Shown: positions 10,387-20,660 of the stretch, in pieces | Numbering within the stretch: the stretch's first letter is position 1 | How the letters are laid out: every line of letters begins with the position of its first letter | Assembly (NCBI GenBank): GCA_003255025.1 | Contig: QANY01000291.1 | Coordinates: forward strand, 248,001-312,000 | DNA: 64,000 nucleotides | Direction of reading: 5' to 3' | DNA from: Datisca glomerata | Taxonomy: Eukaryota > Streptophyta > Magnoliopsida > Cucurbitales > Datiscaceae | Notes under the pieces: generated by a model | What the model saw: only the letters and a program-made list of their open reading frames with translations | The model's database searches: none | Told to the model about the DNA's origin: nothing | Position numbers and translations under genes: made by a program

Positions 10387-13300
10387 GGGTTATTTGCATA
10401 AATATAACTTTTTCATTTTTTATTAAGATTTTTATACCCATTTTCAAAAACTAAAAATTTTATACCCATGGTCTACCATTATCAACATCAAGTATGACAA
10501 TTATCTCTTTCATCATCATTTCATTTTCATTTCCCATACAAAGATCAAATCAATCATGATTCCCCACTTATTCTTTAACAAAAACGTATTCTTCTTCTTA
10601 GTCGTCTCTTCTTCTTCTTATGCTTCTTCTTTATCTTCATCTTCTTCATCTTTTATTCTTATTCTATGCTTCTTCTTTATCTTCTTCTTCTTCTTCTTCT
10701 TGTATTCTTCTTCTACTTCTTCAAGACCCTATGACCCATCATTTTTCAGCGAGACCCGACCATTCTTCTCATTCTTCTTCTTCAACGAGAGCAGACTGAT
10801 ACTCATTCTTCTCTTAATTTTTGACATATAATATGCTTCAAGTAATGGTTCGAGTAATGACAGAATAAAATCAACTATTTGGACGAAACAACTAACTAAA
10901 TTCTTCAATCAGCCACTGATGTTTAGGTTGTTGATGTAAGAAAAAATAACTACTTGAAGAGTTTTAATAGTTAGAGACTCGTTCTTAACCCTTTAAATAG
11001 TTAAGTGGTCTCTGCTTTAGTGCTGCTTTACTGCTGTCATAATAAAATCAACTACTTGAAGGGTTCAAGTAGTGTTTTATAACTACTTGAACCCTTCAAG
11101 TAGCCCAAGCTCTCTAGATAAATGACTACTTGAAGGGTTCAAATAATATTTTATAACTATCTGAACCCTTCAAGTAGTCACATGATCTTTAGATGACTGA
11201 CTACAAGAATCAAAATAACTACTTGAAGTGTTCAAGTAGTGACGAGCTTACTAGACAATCGACTTCAAGAGAAAAAAAACTACTTGAATGGTTCAAATAG
11301 TAAAAAATGACTACTTGAACCCTTCAAGTACTCATTTTTATATCCAACAGTCAATTTTTCAGTGAGCATGTGATTACTTGAAAGGTTCAAGTAATTTTTT
11401 TTTCTTGAAGTCTATTGTCCAGTAAGCTCGTCACTATTTGAAGGGTTCAAGTAAAGATGCAGATGGTGCAGTTTTAGAATTTCTGGAACAAATGGATCGT
11501 GACACGCGCATGTCAACTTCTAGAGAGCATAACTTTTGACTCGGGTGGAACCACGTGGCCCGTAAGATATTAAATTGAACCTTATTCAAATATCTATATG
11601 TCTGAGAGCCCAATTTTGAGTCCAAACAAAAATCCTATGTAATCCCTTTCGAAGGCCCATAAGTTGTTTCGTTCGTAATTTTGAGTTTTTTCGTAATTTC
11701 TATCTCTTTTAATTTTAAAATTTTTTTAGTGCGGTATAAATTCATCATATTCGGTTGTTCAAACAGTTTTGATATTTTAATGAGAAAATCGTTCTCCTTT
11801 CATGAGGAAAAACTACTTGAAGAGTTCAAATAGTAAAAAATTAATACTTTGCCCTCAAGTAATGATTTTCTTACTAGATAATAGATTTCAAAATAAAAAA
11901 AAACTAGTTGAAGGATTAAAGTAGTATAAAATTACTACTTGAACCTTTCAAGTAGTGATGGACAATAGACTTTAAGAGAAAAAAAATTACTTGAAGGGTT
12001 CAAGTACTAAAAAATAATTACTTGAGACCTTCAAGTAGTCATAGAATATATGCAATTTGCATTGGGTTGCTAAATATGTACAATATATGTACAAAAGATT
12101 GAAAACTTCATTCTCGATTATTATTGAATAAAAACAAGTAATTATTTTTTTTTTACATAATTCCAAGTAATTACTTGTTTTTACTTCTAAAATAACAATC
12201 ACTACTTGAAGGGTTCAAGTAATTATAAATAATTATTTGAATCTTTCAAGTAGTCACATGGTATATGAGTAGTGATTGACAAAAGAAAATAATTATTTGA
12301 AGGGTTCAAGTAGTCATAAAAAATCACTTGAATCCTTCAAGTATAGAAAAAACTTCGTTGAAAAATAAAGAACAAGAAAAAGATACAATATTTTTAAATT
12401 AAATCTTTCAAGTAGTCACGTGGTGTAAGTGTATTTGACTGATAAAAAAAATACTTGAACCCTTCATGTTGTCATAAAAAACTACTTGAAGGATTCAAGT
12501 AGTCATAAACACAACTACTTAAACCCTTCAAATAGTGGTCTGGTGAATGAGTGTTGACTGACAAAAAAACGCCTACTTGAATCCTTCAAATAATTATTTT
12601 GTTTGATGTAGTGATTTATAAAGAAAGCATGTGACTAGTTGAAAGGTTCAAGTAGTCAAAAATCACTACTTGAACCCTTCAAGTAGCCAAATTATCTGTA
12701 ACTGTATCTGACTACTTGAACTTTTTAAGTAGTGATTTTGATTCTGAAAGCCATGACAAGTAACTACTTGAAGGGTTCAAGTAGTTGTATCTGATTACTT
12801 GAACCCTTCAAGTAATTACTTGTTTTGACTTCCAGAATCAAAATCACTACTTGAAGGGTTCAAATAGTTATATACAACGACTTGAGCCCTTTAAGTAGTT
12901 AATTGTTTTACTTATGGAATTAAAATCATTACTTACTTGAAGGATTCAAGTAGTTAGATACAACTACTTGAACCCTTCAAGTAGTTACATCTTGACTTCT
13001 AAAATTAAAATCACTACTTGAAGGGTTCAAGTAGTCATATACAAGTACTTGAACCCTTCAACTAGAGTTATTTTTTCACTTCGAGAATCAAAATTATTAC
13101 TTAAAAGGCTCAACAAATAGAAGAATGAGTATCTGAGTTCGTCTCGTTGAAGAAGAAAAATGGGTCTCGTTGGAAAAGAAAAAGAAAAGTGACTCACTTT
13201 CTCACTGAAGAATCATAAAGTCCATTGAATAATAACAAAAATAATAATTATAATGAGAAAAAGAAGATGAAGATGGAGATGAAGAAGATGAAGAAGAAGA

Positions 13301-13523
13301 AAAAAAAGATAAGCTTCGTTTAATAAAAGAGAAGAAGAAGAAGTAGAATAAGAAAAGATGAATGTATTGATTTGATTGTGTATTGGGGAGAGAAAATAAT
13401 TTGATAAGATTAATAATATTTAATTCAATTGTGTGGGTCTCACGATATATAATCTGATTTTTTTAAGAATGAGTATAAAAATCCTTAGACAAAATAAAAA
13501 ATATATATTCATCCAAATAACCC
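10387..13523. mobile_element. Inner Mutator-like element with 9-bp target duplication
   Basis: The element starts GGGTTATTTGCATAAATATA at 10387 and ends with the complement, ATCCAAATAACCC, at 13523. It is flanked by a perfect 9-bp direct repeat TTTACTGTA (10378-10386 and 13524-13532), the duplication length typical of Mutator elements. The terminal inverted repeats continue for at least 70 bp through TTTTTATAC-CATT. Further in, a CTT-rich block on the left (10595-10735) is mirrored by a GAA-rich block on the right (13258-13345), and ATCAAATCAATCATGATTCC on the left is mirrored by the TTGATTTGATTG region on the right. There is no transposase frame, so it is non-autonomous. The perfect duplication suggests a fairly recent insertion. 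Confidence 0.88.
10945..13115. repeat. Array of about 38 near-palindromes, ACTACTTGAAGGGTTCAAGTAGT type
   Basis: The inside of the element is packed with a 23-bp unit whose 10-bp arms, ACTACTTGAA and TTCAAGTAGT, pair around a 3-bp core. The core is mostly GGG or CCC. Clean copies occur near 11051, 11079, 12662, 12762, 12963 and 13013; others carry one to five changes. Copies with a GGG core are usually followed about 28-33 bp later by one with a CCC core. From about 12760 to 13080 this pair repeats every 83-89 bp with a common spacer resembling GACTTC-AGAATCAAAATC. Between about 11455 and 11810 there is a gap without units. Each unit could form a DNA cruciform or an RNA hairpin. The spacers are not uniform and no protein is encoded. 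Confidence 0.9.
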
Positions 13524-13826
13524 TTTACTGTAAGCATGCAGATCTAGTTTTCGGGAAAGAGAAGAAAATGTGGATTCTTCTCCTCCTTCAATGACGAAGA
13601 AACTAGTTTTCAAAGAAAGAAGAAATTAGTTTTCAAATCGAGTTTTCAAGAAAAAAAAAAAGAAACAATGAACAATACCGCAGCCTCTTCCCCTCTCTTC
13701 CCTTGCTTTCGATTCTCCTCCATTAATTTCATCTTGAGATTGATTTTTTTTAGAATTTGGAGTTTTAGAGTTTGAGGGGAAGATTGGGATTTCACGAGTT
13801 TGAAAGGGAGAACGACATAAGATCGA

Positions 13827-13895
13827 GTTTGAAGAGAAATTCGAGGATCAGGTTTGAAGAGAAATTCGAGGATCAGGTTTGAAGAGAAATTCGAG
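13827..13895. repeat. 25-bp tandem repeat, 2.8 copies
   Basis: The unit GTTTGAAGAGAAATTCGAGG plus ATCAG occurs at 13827, 13852 and 13877 with no mismatch; the last copy is cut at 19 bp. It lies between the right ends of the inner and outer Mutator-like elements. Confidence 0.95.
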
Positions 13896-14056
13896 TCTAA
13901 TGATAAGTCTCGGGTAATGGTCAAAATTTAAGACTATTTTAGTCATTTCATTTAAAAATTAATCTATTTATTACAGATTAGATTTATGTATTTTTTTGAA
14001 ACTAAAAGAGGCATCCGTGTCTTTTAATCAAATCTCATAAGGTGTCAATGTATTTT

Positions 14057-14496
14057 TCCCTATATGATATGTTGCATGTATCTTAAATATAATATTTATT
14101 TATATATTAAAGAGAAAAATGAGAACTTTTAAATTAAAAAAAAAATATGCTCATGTGACATCAAATAATATCAGTGTACAAAAAATTTCTTGGAGTACAG
14201 GAAAAAAAAGTTGCAGAATGCAAATAGCAAAACAGAACAAACGGCAAACGATTACGTTAGAATAGGATGTGTGAGACATTAAGATAGTGTTTGATTCAAG
14301 TGAGCGTGTAATAGAATGGAAATACGCAGAGGTTCCTTATAAACACGCATTCTCGTGTTAAGTTACTACCTTCTACAACCAATAAAGCTTATCAGAGCAT
14401 ATATATACTCCTTAAATTACGTACAGTCAATTTAACTACTAAAGGTAAAAAAAATAACACACTTATGCAACGAAAAAGGCAGCAAAAGAGTTCAGA
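14057..14496. other. Intergenic; 3' flank of the TLC gene
   Basis: No gene seen. The part adjoining 14496 should hold the 3' UTR of the minus-strand TLC-domain gene. Confidence 0.5.
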
Positions 14497-17400
14497 TCAC
14501 TGAGTGTGCCTTGCTTTGGACAGAGTTTTAATTAAACCTCTGGTAATCTTCCAAAACCAGAATATGTTCATCACAGCCAAAACAGCAGGGATCACAAGCA
14601 AGCTATAGAAGCCCAATGGAAATATTTGCTTCACCTGGTTCAATGATAAGACAAATTCAACGCACATATGTTTGAGGTATCTGACACATACATTAGAAAA
14701 CATACTGGCCCTTATTAAACCTCATATGCATATTGCTTGCCAACCATAGAAGACAAATAAATTGACACCATCATTCACAGAGACAAGAGAACACAAAAGA
14801 AAAATACTTGAAATTGCAGTAGATACACCGCCGTGAAAAAAAATGACAATACTAAGACCCTGGACATTTTTTTGGCCAAAATGTGGCATTTTCATAGGTG
14901 AAAAGTCTAAGTTGCCCTAGCTAGACCATGATCTAGTAAAAAATTTCTGCTAAACCCTGATCTAACATTTTGACGTTGAGATTAACACTTGCTAGATCAC
15001 AATCTAGCGAAATAATTTGTCCTAGACCATAGTCTAGCGTACAACAAGTTCAGCCAAAAAAACAATTGATGGGGACAACTTAGTCTCCCTTGTAAAAAAG
15101 AACAAATTTTGTTAAAGAAAAGCATGAGTCTTAAAATCCTTTTTTTCTTTCTAAAGGGTCCATCCATGAATTTCTCTCTATTCTCTTTGTGTTTGTTCAT
15201 ATCTTTCCAGGACGCCATATCCATATCAGAGATGTACCAAATTCGATGAAACTGGGTATACTTTCCTTAAATTTTAGCCCTATGGATTCCGTTTGTTCCC
15301 CAAATTTTTATATCTAAATTTACCCGAGTTTACATTATCAAGAATGTCCACTCACTTCTTCCAAACTCTTCCAGAGTTGCCCTTTTTTGTGCTCTCAAAC
15401 TATAGAAGTTGTAAAGTGAACTCATTTTTGTTGAATGAGAATTTCTCATACTCGTTACCTTTTCTGTAAATTTTTAAATGAAATATATCTTTGGTTTCCT
15501 AAAAAAATTGAAGAATGTCCACTCACCTGATCAAAATGGAGCACCATGTGCGAGAAGAACAAAATAAACAAGAGAACCCTGGCAACCTGAAGGCACCAGA
15601 TTATCATTACACAATCATTAGAATATTCATAAAACCAAAACAAGGAGCATATTCAATATTCAATCGTCGACAATATAAATTAACTGAAATAGAAATGAGA
15701 ACAGCAATCTGTCATCCTCGCATATGAAAAGTACACTAAATACTTTAGTTACAAAGATATTTTAGTATGCCAATAAGTTTGTGGTCCTGGGCACTTCCTG
15801 GATGCTAACACTCATTTTCATCTGATAAAGTCTGTGGCTTTGAAATTTTGGAAAAACTTTAGACAGTTGGATGTGTTTTGTCAATGAAGCGGGGTTTTCC
15901 TTTTTAAGTTCTAGCAATCGAAGCGAGAGACTTGGTTCTTCAACTAGGACCTCAGCACTGAGCTGGTAGAGCTGTTATATTACGGAAGTGCGCAAATTAT
16001 GCAGCTCAACAAGGAAGATTTTCAGAAAATTCTTATTTGGGTGAATGAACTTACCACTAGAGTATTGGACACCCCAAAAGGTTTGAGTTATGTCACTAGC
16101 GCTATCGGCAAACCACTTTATGCTTTATCGACCCACTAGGGACTAGTGAGTGTAGTAGAATTTCTTATACTCGAGTTTGAGTTATAATTGAAGTAGAGGA
16201 TGAAATGATTAATTCCTTCAACCTACAATTTAGTGAGACAGTGATATTATTTTTGTTACACAGAGTGAAAATGATTGAAATGCCAGCTCCTGTTGGTATC
16301 ACGGGTTCAAAAGTTGTCTCCAGAAAGGGTAAGAAGTTGACTGGAAATGACATTGTTGACCATTCTCTCGGTGAAAGCGCACATATTGAGACGAGTGTAG
16401 TTGTTGACTCAGGTAAGGATTCTGAATCAGTATGTGTCCCAGTATGTGACATCTTGAGATGAGGACATCTCTTCTCCTGTTCTAAAAGATGAAGAGGATG
16501 TACAGTCTGTGGCTTTGCAGAATGATTCTCTCGACATTGATCTCAGTGATTTTGTTTTGGAGGTTTCTTCGCATTCCAAAGGGAGCTCTGCTAAGGGTGA
16601 TACTAGAAACAAGAGGAAGAAGAAACTGAAAGGAAGACGCAAAAACTGAGTCGTTTCATGTTTTCTTTCTTCTATTTCAGTCGTTTCTGGTTGCATTGCA
16701 TTTTACCCTTCTTCCTTTGGGTTGTTAGTTTTTTTGGTTTTGTTTGTTTGCCTACGCTTGGGGTGGGGTTGATGTATGCCCCTTAAATTGGTGTATTATC
16801 AATAATAGTTTTGATATACTCTTTTATTTACCAAAACAAAAATATGTGGTCCTCGAACTCTATTCTTTTTTTCTTACATAAAGGCCAATAGGGATAGGCA
16901 CGCTATTAGTATACAGAAAATATGGTAACAGCAAAAATGACCAAGATCTTTGGATATGAGAACATTACCAACCAGCCCAGAAACAATGCAATGCCATTGA
17001 AGATATACAAGTATGTGTTCTTCCTACCAGCAAGATCCAAGTACCTAAAGACATGTAATCAATGAGACAGTGTTTACAAAGAATAACATGAAAGTTGAGT
17101 TTTCTAACTACTAGACTTACCATCTTAGATTTACAAATGGAGTTGTGATCTCAGAAAACAGAACCATTAATATGTACATCTGCCCTTGCCCACTTATGAG
17201 GGAAAGAAAGATTGAAAACAATGACAGCCCATGGTGTAGGACCTAGTAGGAAAAAGATTTGAGATGAGCTAGTTTTAATAATTTTCTTTTAATTTGAAAT
17301 TTTCAACCGTTAAAGTTAAGTTCACTTGATTTTGAAAGAGGAGACATCCAGAGACTAGCTCAAACTTGTGAAAATAAATTTAAAAACCTGATAGGATGAT

Positions 17401-19828
17401 GTAATTGCAAATATCAATAAAGCTTTTCTTCTGTACTTACATACTCTAGACCGCCTAAAGTAGGAAAGTTCCAAAGAATCATTGCCAAATCTGATAGAAA
17501 GTAACCAATGGAGAACTGAAAAATCACCAAGAAAGTAAGGATTAAACTAATAAGCGACTTAGAACAGTCACAGAGCCATAGCCAACAAAAATAAAGATGT
17601 TATTCAGGATGGAAACAAGCCGATAATTGATTAGTATCCATACATGTGCATGACCACAGAGGCCTGATATATAATTAGCACATCACCTAAATAGTGTCTT
17701 GATTGGAACTCTATTCGAACAGAAATCAGGATTTACTTGTAGTGCTATTATTATTATTTTGGAAGATTCATATAGAGAACACTATTATCATTAAGATACC
17801 TACACAACCTAATATTTATATGGAATGCATCTCTCCAAGTTGCGTCCCCGTTAAAAGTTTCGGGATCAATCAACAGGTAGCTCATAGTCATAGGCATCAG
17901 CCTGCAACCAAGCTATTAACTAGAACTTAGTCTTTTTTTAACTTAAGAGATGGGCAAGTGCAAGGCCTCAATTACATGTTGGATTATAATGTATGTCATC
18001 CAAGTGCATCAACATGAACCCTCCCTCCCTTCCCCTCTCTCTCTACCCCNNNNNNNNNNNNNNNNNNNNNNNNNNNNNNNNNNNNCCCCAACTCACTTTT
18101 GCAAACACGTGCACATACAATTAAATTGAACAAAGATATACAAATCCATGTTACATGTAATTATCACTCAAAACAATCATGCTTTGTTTAAATGCATTAC
18201 AGAGCAATTTGTAGCACACTCACATTTTACAAACACATGTAAATTGAACAAAGATATAGAATCCATATTGCATGTAATCAACTTCAAAACATTTCATGCA
18301 TTGTTTACATCCATTACAGAGCAACTTGTTGAAATTGTTTCTTTGATTAAGCTAGCACAAAATGTTTGTTGCAGGTCGATAGGCAAATCCACAGATATAA
18401 TGAATTCAATATTAAGAAATCTCAACCATATATACAAGAAGAATCAATTTATGTCAAGAAGTTTTCAGGATCTTTTCTTAATTTACCCCCAACACTGTAT
18501 CTGATAGAGTGGATGATCTATTAATGAGCAACCCATCAGTCGAACTTGGATAAAAAGTGCCTGATAAGAGTAGGAGGTAAAAGGAAGCAAATGCTACAAC
18601 AAAAGCATGAAATGTCGAGAACCCCCTGCAAGTAGAATAACCATTGGCACTCATTTTCATGAAAGCACTGCAAACCAACTATACAGCTTACACAAAAGAT
18701 TCAACTGCTTAACATGAATCAAACATACATTCGGAAGAATCTCACCTATTGTTCCACTCAACCTTCTGCACACTGCTTAATCTGCTATATGCCTTAAAGC
18801 TCTGGAGGCTAAATATGCTTGTCACTGTGTAAACCTTCAAAAATGAAGATAGACCAATTTATTTGCAAAATCAAACAAACAAGTGGAAAAAACATGAAGC
18901 TGACTCTAAAAAGAGGAAATCCACTAAAAATTCACACAACTTACTTTATCAATACAATTGCAATACCATTAGCAATACCATTGTATACTATGCAATAAAT
19001 TCACACAAATGCACTTTATCAATACAATTGCAATACCATTAGCCAAAATATATGAAGCAGAAAAACGCATGAATCAAGACTATATCAGACCCCAAAAATA
19101 CAGTAATCCTAATGGCATGGACAAGAGAAAATGTATGTTGAAATGACATACTTTGTCTTTTTTGTGTATATTTTAAAGAACTTTCTATGGGAAAGTCCTC
19201 TATCCAAATTTAAAAAGTCCATACATGTACTCGAGTTATGAATCGTAGTGATTATTCCCGAATATTAGTTATTAATCCCACACTAATAACACGTTATAGT
19301 CATTTTACTTTTTGGGTTTAATGTGAAAACATAACCATATTGTTTTGTATAACCTAAAACTGCAAAGTGCGAACCCTATTTTAAAATAATAAATTTCATT
19401 TAATTCGGACAACATTCTTCTCAAAGATCTTGATAAACCTTTTGAATTTTAGACAAGATGCTAGACCCAAAATTTCAATTTTGTTGTTAACCAATGAAGC
19501 TAAATAAAACTTCAATCAAGTGTCTTCATTCTTACCATCCTCGCTTTACTCCCTGGTGTTATTTAAATGCACCATATACTTGAATCCTTATGTTTGCAGA
19601 AGCGATAACTTCACTGATGAGCACAGTGATCCATTTACAGAGCATGCTTCTTTTATCTTCTAGGAACGTGATGAGTGGCAGGAAAATAAATGTGTTCACG
19701 CGAGCTAATAACGTACTTACAATCTTGCAGAAGAAAATGCCGGTGAAGACAGATGCCAGCCAGTGAACTTCTTTGCCCGGCATGCTAGCGACCGATACGA
19801 ACCCAAGAGTTGAAGAGAACGGCCCCAT
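14497..19828 (-). CDS. TLC-domain (TRAM/LAG1/CLN8) membrane protein, eight exons
   Basis: Exons in gene order are 19828-19721, 18834-18746, 18625-18487, 17515-17441, 17242-17121, 17044-16969, 15586-15527 and 14634-14497. All junctions are GT/AG and the joined frame is open for 268 codons, near the usual length of this family. Hallmarks in order are FFCKIVY, VEWNNRGFSTFHA, LGFSIGYFLSDLAMILW, GGLEYVLHHGLS, ITTPFVNLRWYLDLAGRK, HFDQVKQIFPLGFY and FWFWKITRGL near the C-terminus. The His pair in LHHGLS and the NLRW block are characteristic of TLC domains. The product is a multi-pass membrane protein, probably of the endomembrane system; family members are linked to lipid sensing or transport, but the exact role is not established. 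An in-frame Met nine codons upstream (19855) is an alternative start. Introns hold several TE insertions, yet the coding frame is clean. Confidence 0.92.
14861..15162. mobile_element. Short TIR element with four CTAGACC...GGTCTAG palindromes, copy 1
   Basis: It lies in intron 7 of the TLC gene. The ends read TGGACATTTTTTT and, inverted, TGGACCCTTTAG. The middle carries four imperfect palindromes of the form CTAGACCATGATCTAG near 14920, 14950, 14992 and 15025. A second copy with the same order of parts is at 59869-60151 in a CBSX3 intron. No coding capacity. Confidence 0.6.
15356..15510 (+). mobile_element. 5'-truncated LINE tail with 16-bp target duplication
   Basis: A 155-bp insertion flanked by a perfect 16-bp direct repeat AAGAATGTCCACTCAC (15340-15355 and 15511-15526). 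It ends TTGGTTTCCTAAAAAAATTG, a short A-rich tail typical of plant L1-type LINEs. The duplicated target includes the 5' splice site of intron 7 of the TLC gene: on the minus strand the repeat reads GTGAGTGGACATTCTT and begins directly at the exon border 15527/15526. Confidence 0.85.
15789..16844 (+). pseudogene. LINE ORF1 fragment in TLC intron 6
   Basis: A 5'-truncated LINE piece, antisense to the host gene. Across frameshifts it encodes the N-terminal domain of a plant LINE ORF1: LKFWKNFRQLDVF near 15840, LPLEYWT near 16050, then GLSYVTSAIGKPL near 16085. It ends in a basic C-terminus with KRKKKLKGRRKN before a stop at about 16650. The 3' UTR ends TTTATTTACCAAAACAAAAA. A 9-bp direct repeat TGTGGTCCT flanks it (15780-15788 and 16845-16853), supporting a single retroposition event. 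Confidence 0.8.
18050..18085. other. Assembly gap (36 N)
   Basis: Run of N inside intron 3 of the TLC gene. It follows a CT-rich low-complexity stretch and is followed by CCCC, so it is probably a collapsed simple repeat. The true length is unknown. Confidence 0.99.
18100..18335. repeat. Tandem duplication in TLC intron 3
   Basis: Two diverged units of roughly 115-128 bp. Each contains AACAC(A/G)TG, AAATTGAACAAAGATATA, a CATGTAAT block and CATTACAGAGCAA(C/T)TTGT. The first begins near 18103, the second near 18231. Confidence 0.8.
18931..19043. repeat. 70-bp tandem duplication in TLC intron 1
   Basis: TTCACACAA followed by ACTTTATCAATACAATTGCA and ATACCATTAGC appears twice, 70 bp apart, nearly unchanged. 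Confidence 0.85.
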
Positions 19829-20660
19829 GATGCAATTGCAGACTGTTACTAACATCTTTCAACGTATTTAAGATGCAATTCCAACATTCGTAATCTAGAA
19901 TGCGCATACTTCATAGATCGCATATAAAAATGACGTTAATATAACCTCCTTTCTTTGATACAGCGATGAAAGGTAATTGATTAGAAAAAGGGCACATTAC
20001 TGAATAAAAATTTTCAGGCAACTTAAAGAATGCTAATTCAGATACAAAAAGCACCGGCATTGCCTCTTGAACGATAAAATTCTTTCACGGTGGAAACTGA
20101 TTGATACTGCAGCAGCAAATTAGAAGTATGCAAAGGGCAAGCATGAGTTCTTTACCTCAGTTAAGTTGGATGGATAACGTGTGGTTCTAGTAAGAAAGGA
20201 TGAATCTCTCCCGGTATGTAAGATTCGCTGCTTGGCAATCTGGAATGATGGATGCTTCTCGAATTTTTTTCCCCGCGGTAAATGTAGGACGGTGCCGGTT
20301 TATTTAATCAATGTTCTGTGGTACACCAGATGAAACGGTTCTTCGCAAACTGAATTATTAAATGCAGGTCACCATCAACTTTGCATGTTTGGCAAAAAAC
20401 GGGTGTAGTTTGCATTTAACCCAAAAAGACATGAAAAATAACATTACCAACTGTCACTTGGTTAAGTATTCAATTTGATTTCATGATGTCTTATACATTC
20501 TAATATGAAGAAACTTTATAACTACATGTAAGGCTTGCTGATGTTGGGATGGAGGCTTCAGATGAGATCTTCTTTTACAGAGACTCTCATCTCGTGAAGA
20601 GTATATGAGGTCTAAAGAATGAGCATTTTGTCATGTCATATGACTGTAAAGGACGAGTCT
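19829..20660. other. 5' flank of the TLC gene
   Basis: This should contain the promoter and 5' UTR. A possible non-coding first exon on the minus strand would end at 20158, where AACTGAG is followed by GTAAAG. This is inference from one splice-like site only. No other gene seen. Confidence 0.35.

Larger units (their letters stand above)
9735..14056. mobile_element. Outer Mutator-like element, host of the inner one
   Basis: The stretch 9735-9806 is matched in inverted orientation by 13985-14056. Shared blocks include GATTT-ATT-AAAAGACA and CTCT-TTAGTTTCAAAAAAA, about 70 bp at roughly 70 percent by eye. This is the length and style of Mutator-like terminal inverted repeats. Inside, on either side of the inner element, both flanks carry GAAACAATGAACAATAC (10113 and 13663). 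That is consistent with one older element that was split. No transposase is visible and the target duplication is not clear. Confidence 0.5.

Noticed and set aside
10556..10831. Open frame rich in Ser, Phe and Leu
   Set aside because: It is the translation of a TTC/TCT microsatellite inside the inner Mutator-like element.
10945..13115. CRISPR-like array
   Set aside because: Repeats are palindromic and regularly spaced in part, but spacers vary in length, core orientation alternates, and the array sits inside a plant-type TIR element with a 9-bp target duplication and no cas genes.
15960..15990. tRNA or SINE A-box-like GAGCTGGTAGAGCTG
   Set aside because: It lies within the LINE ORF1 coding text, has no B box at the right distance and no cloverleaf.
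17836..17910. Extra TLC exon after an AG (reading SYLLIDPETFNGDATWRD)
   Set aside because: Exon 3 ends DTVLG and exon 4 starts FSIGYF, which join directly as in the family; an exon between them would break the conserved block.
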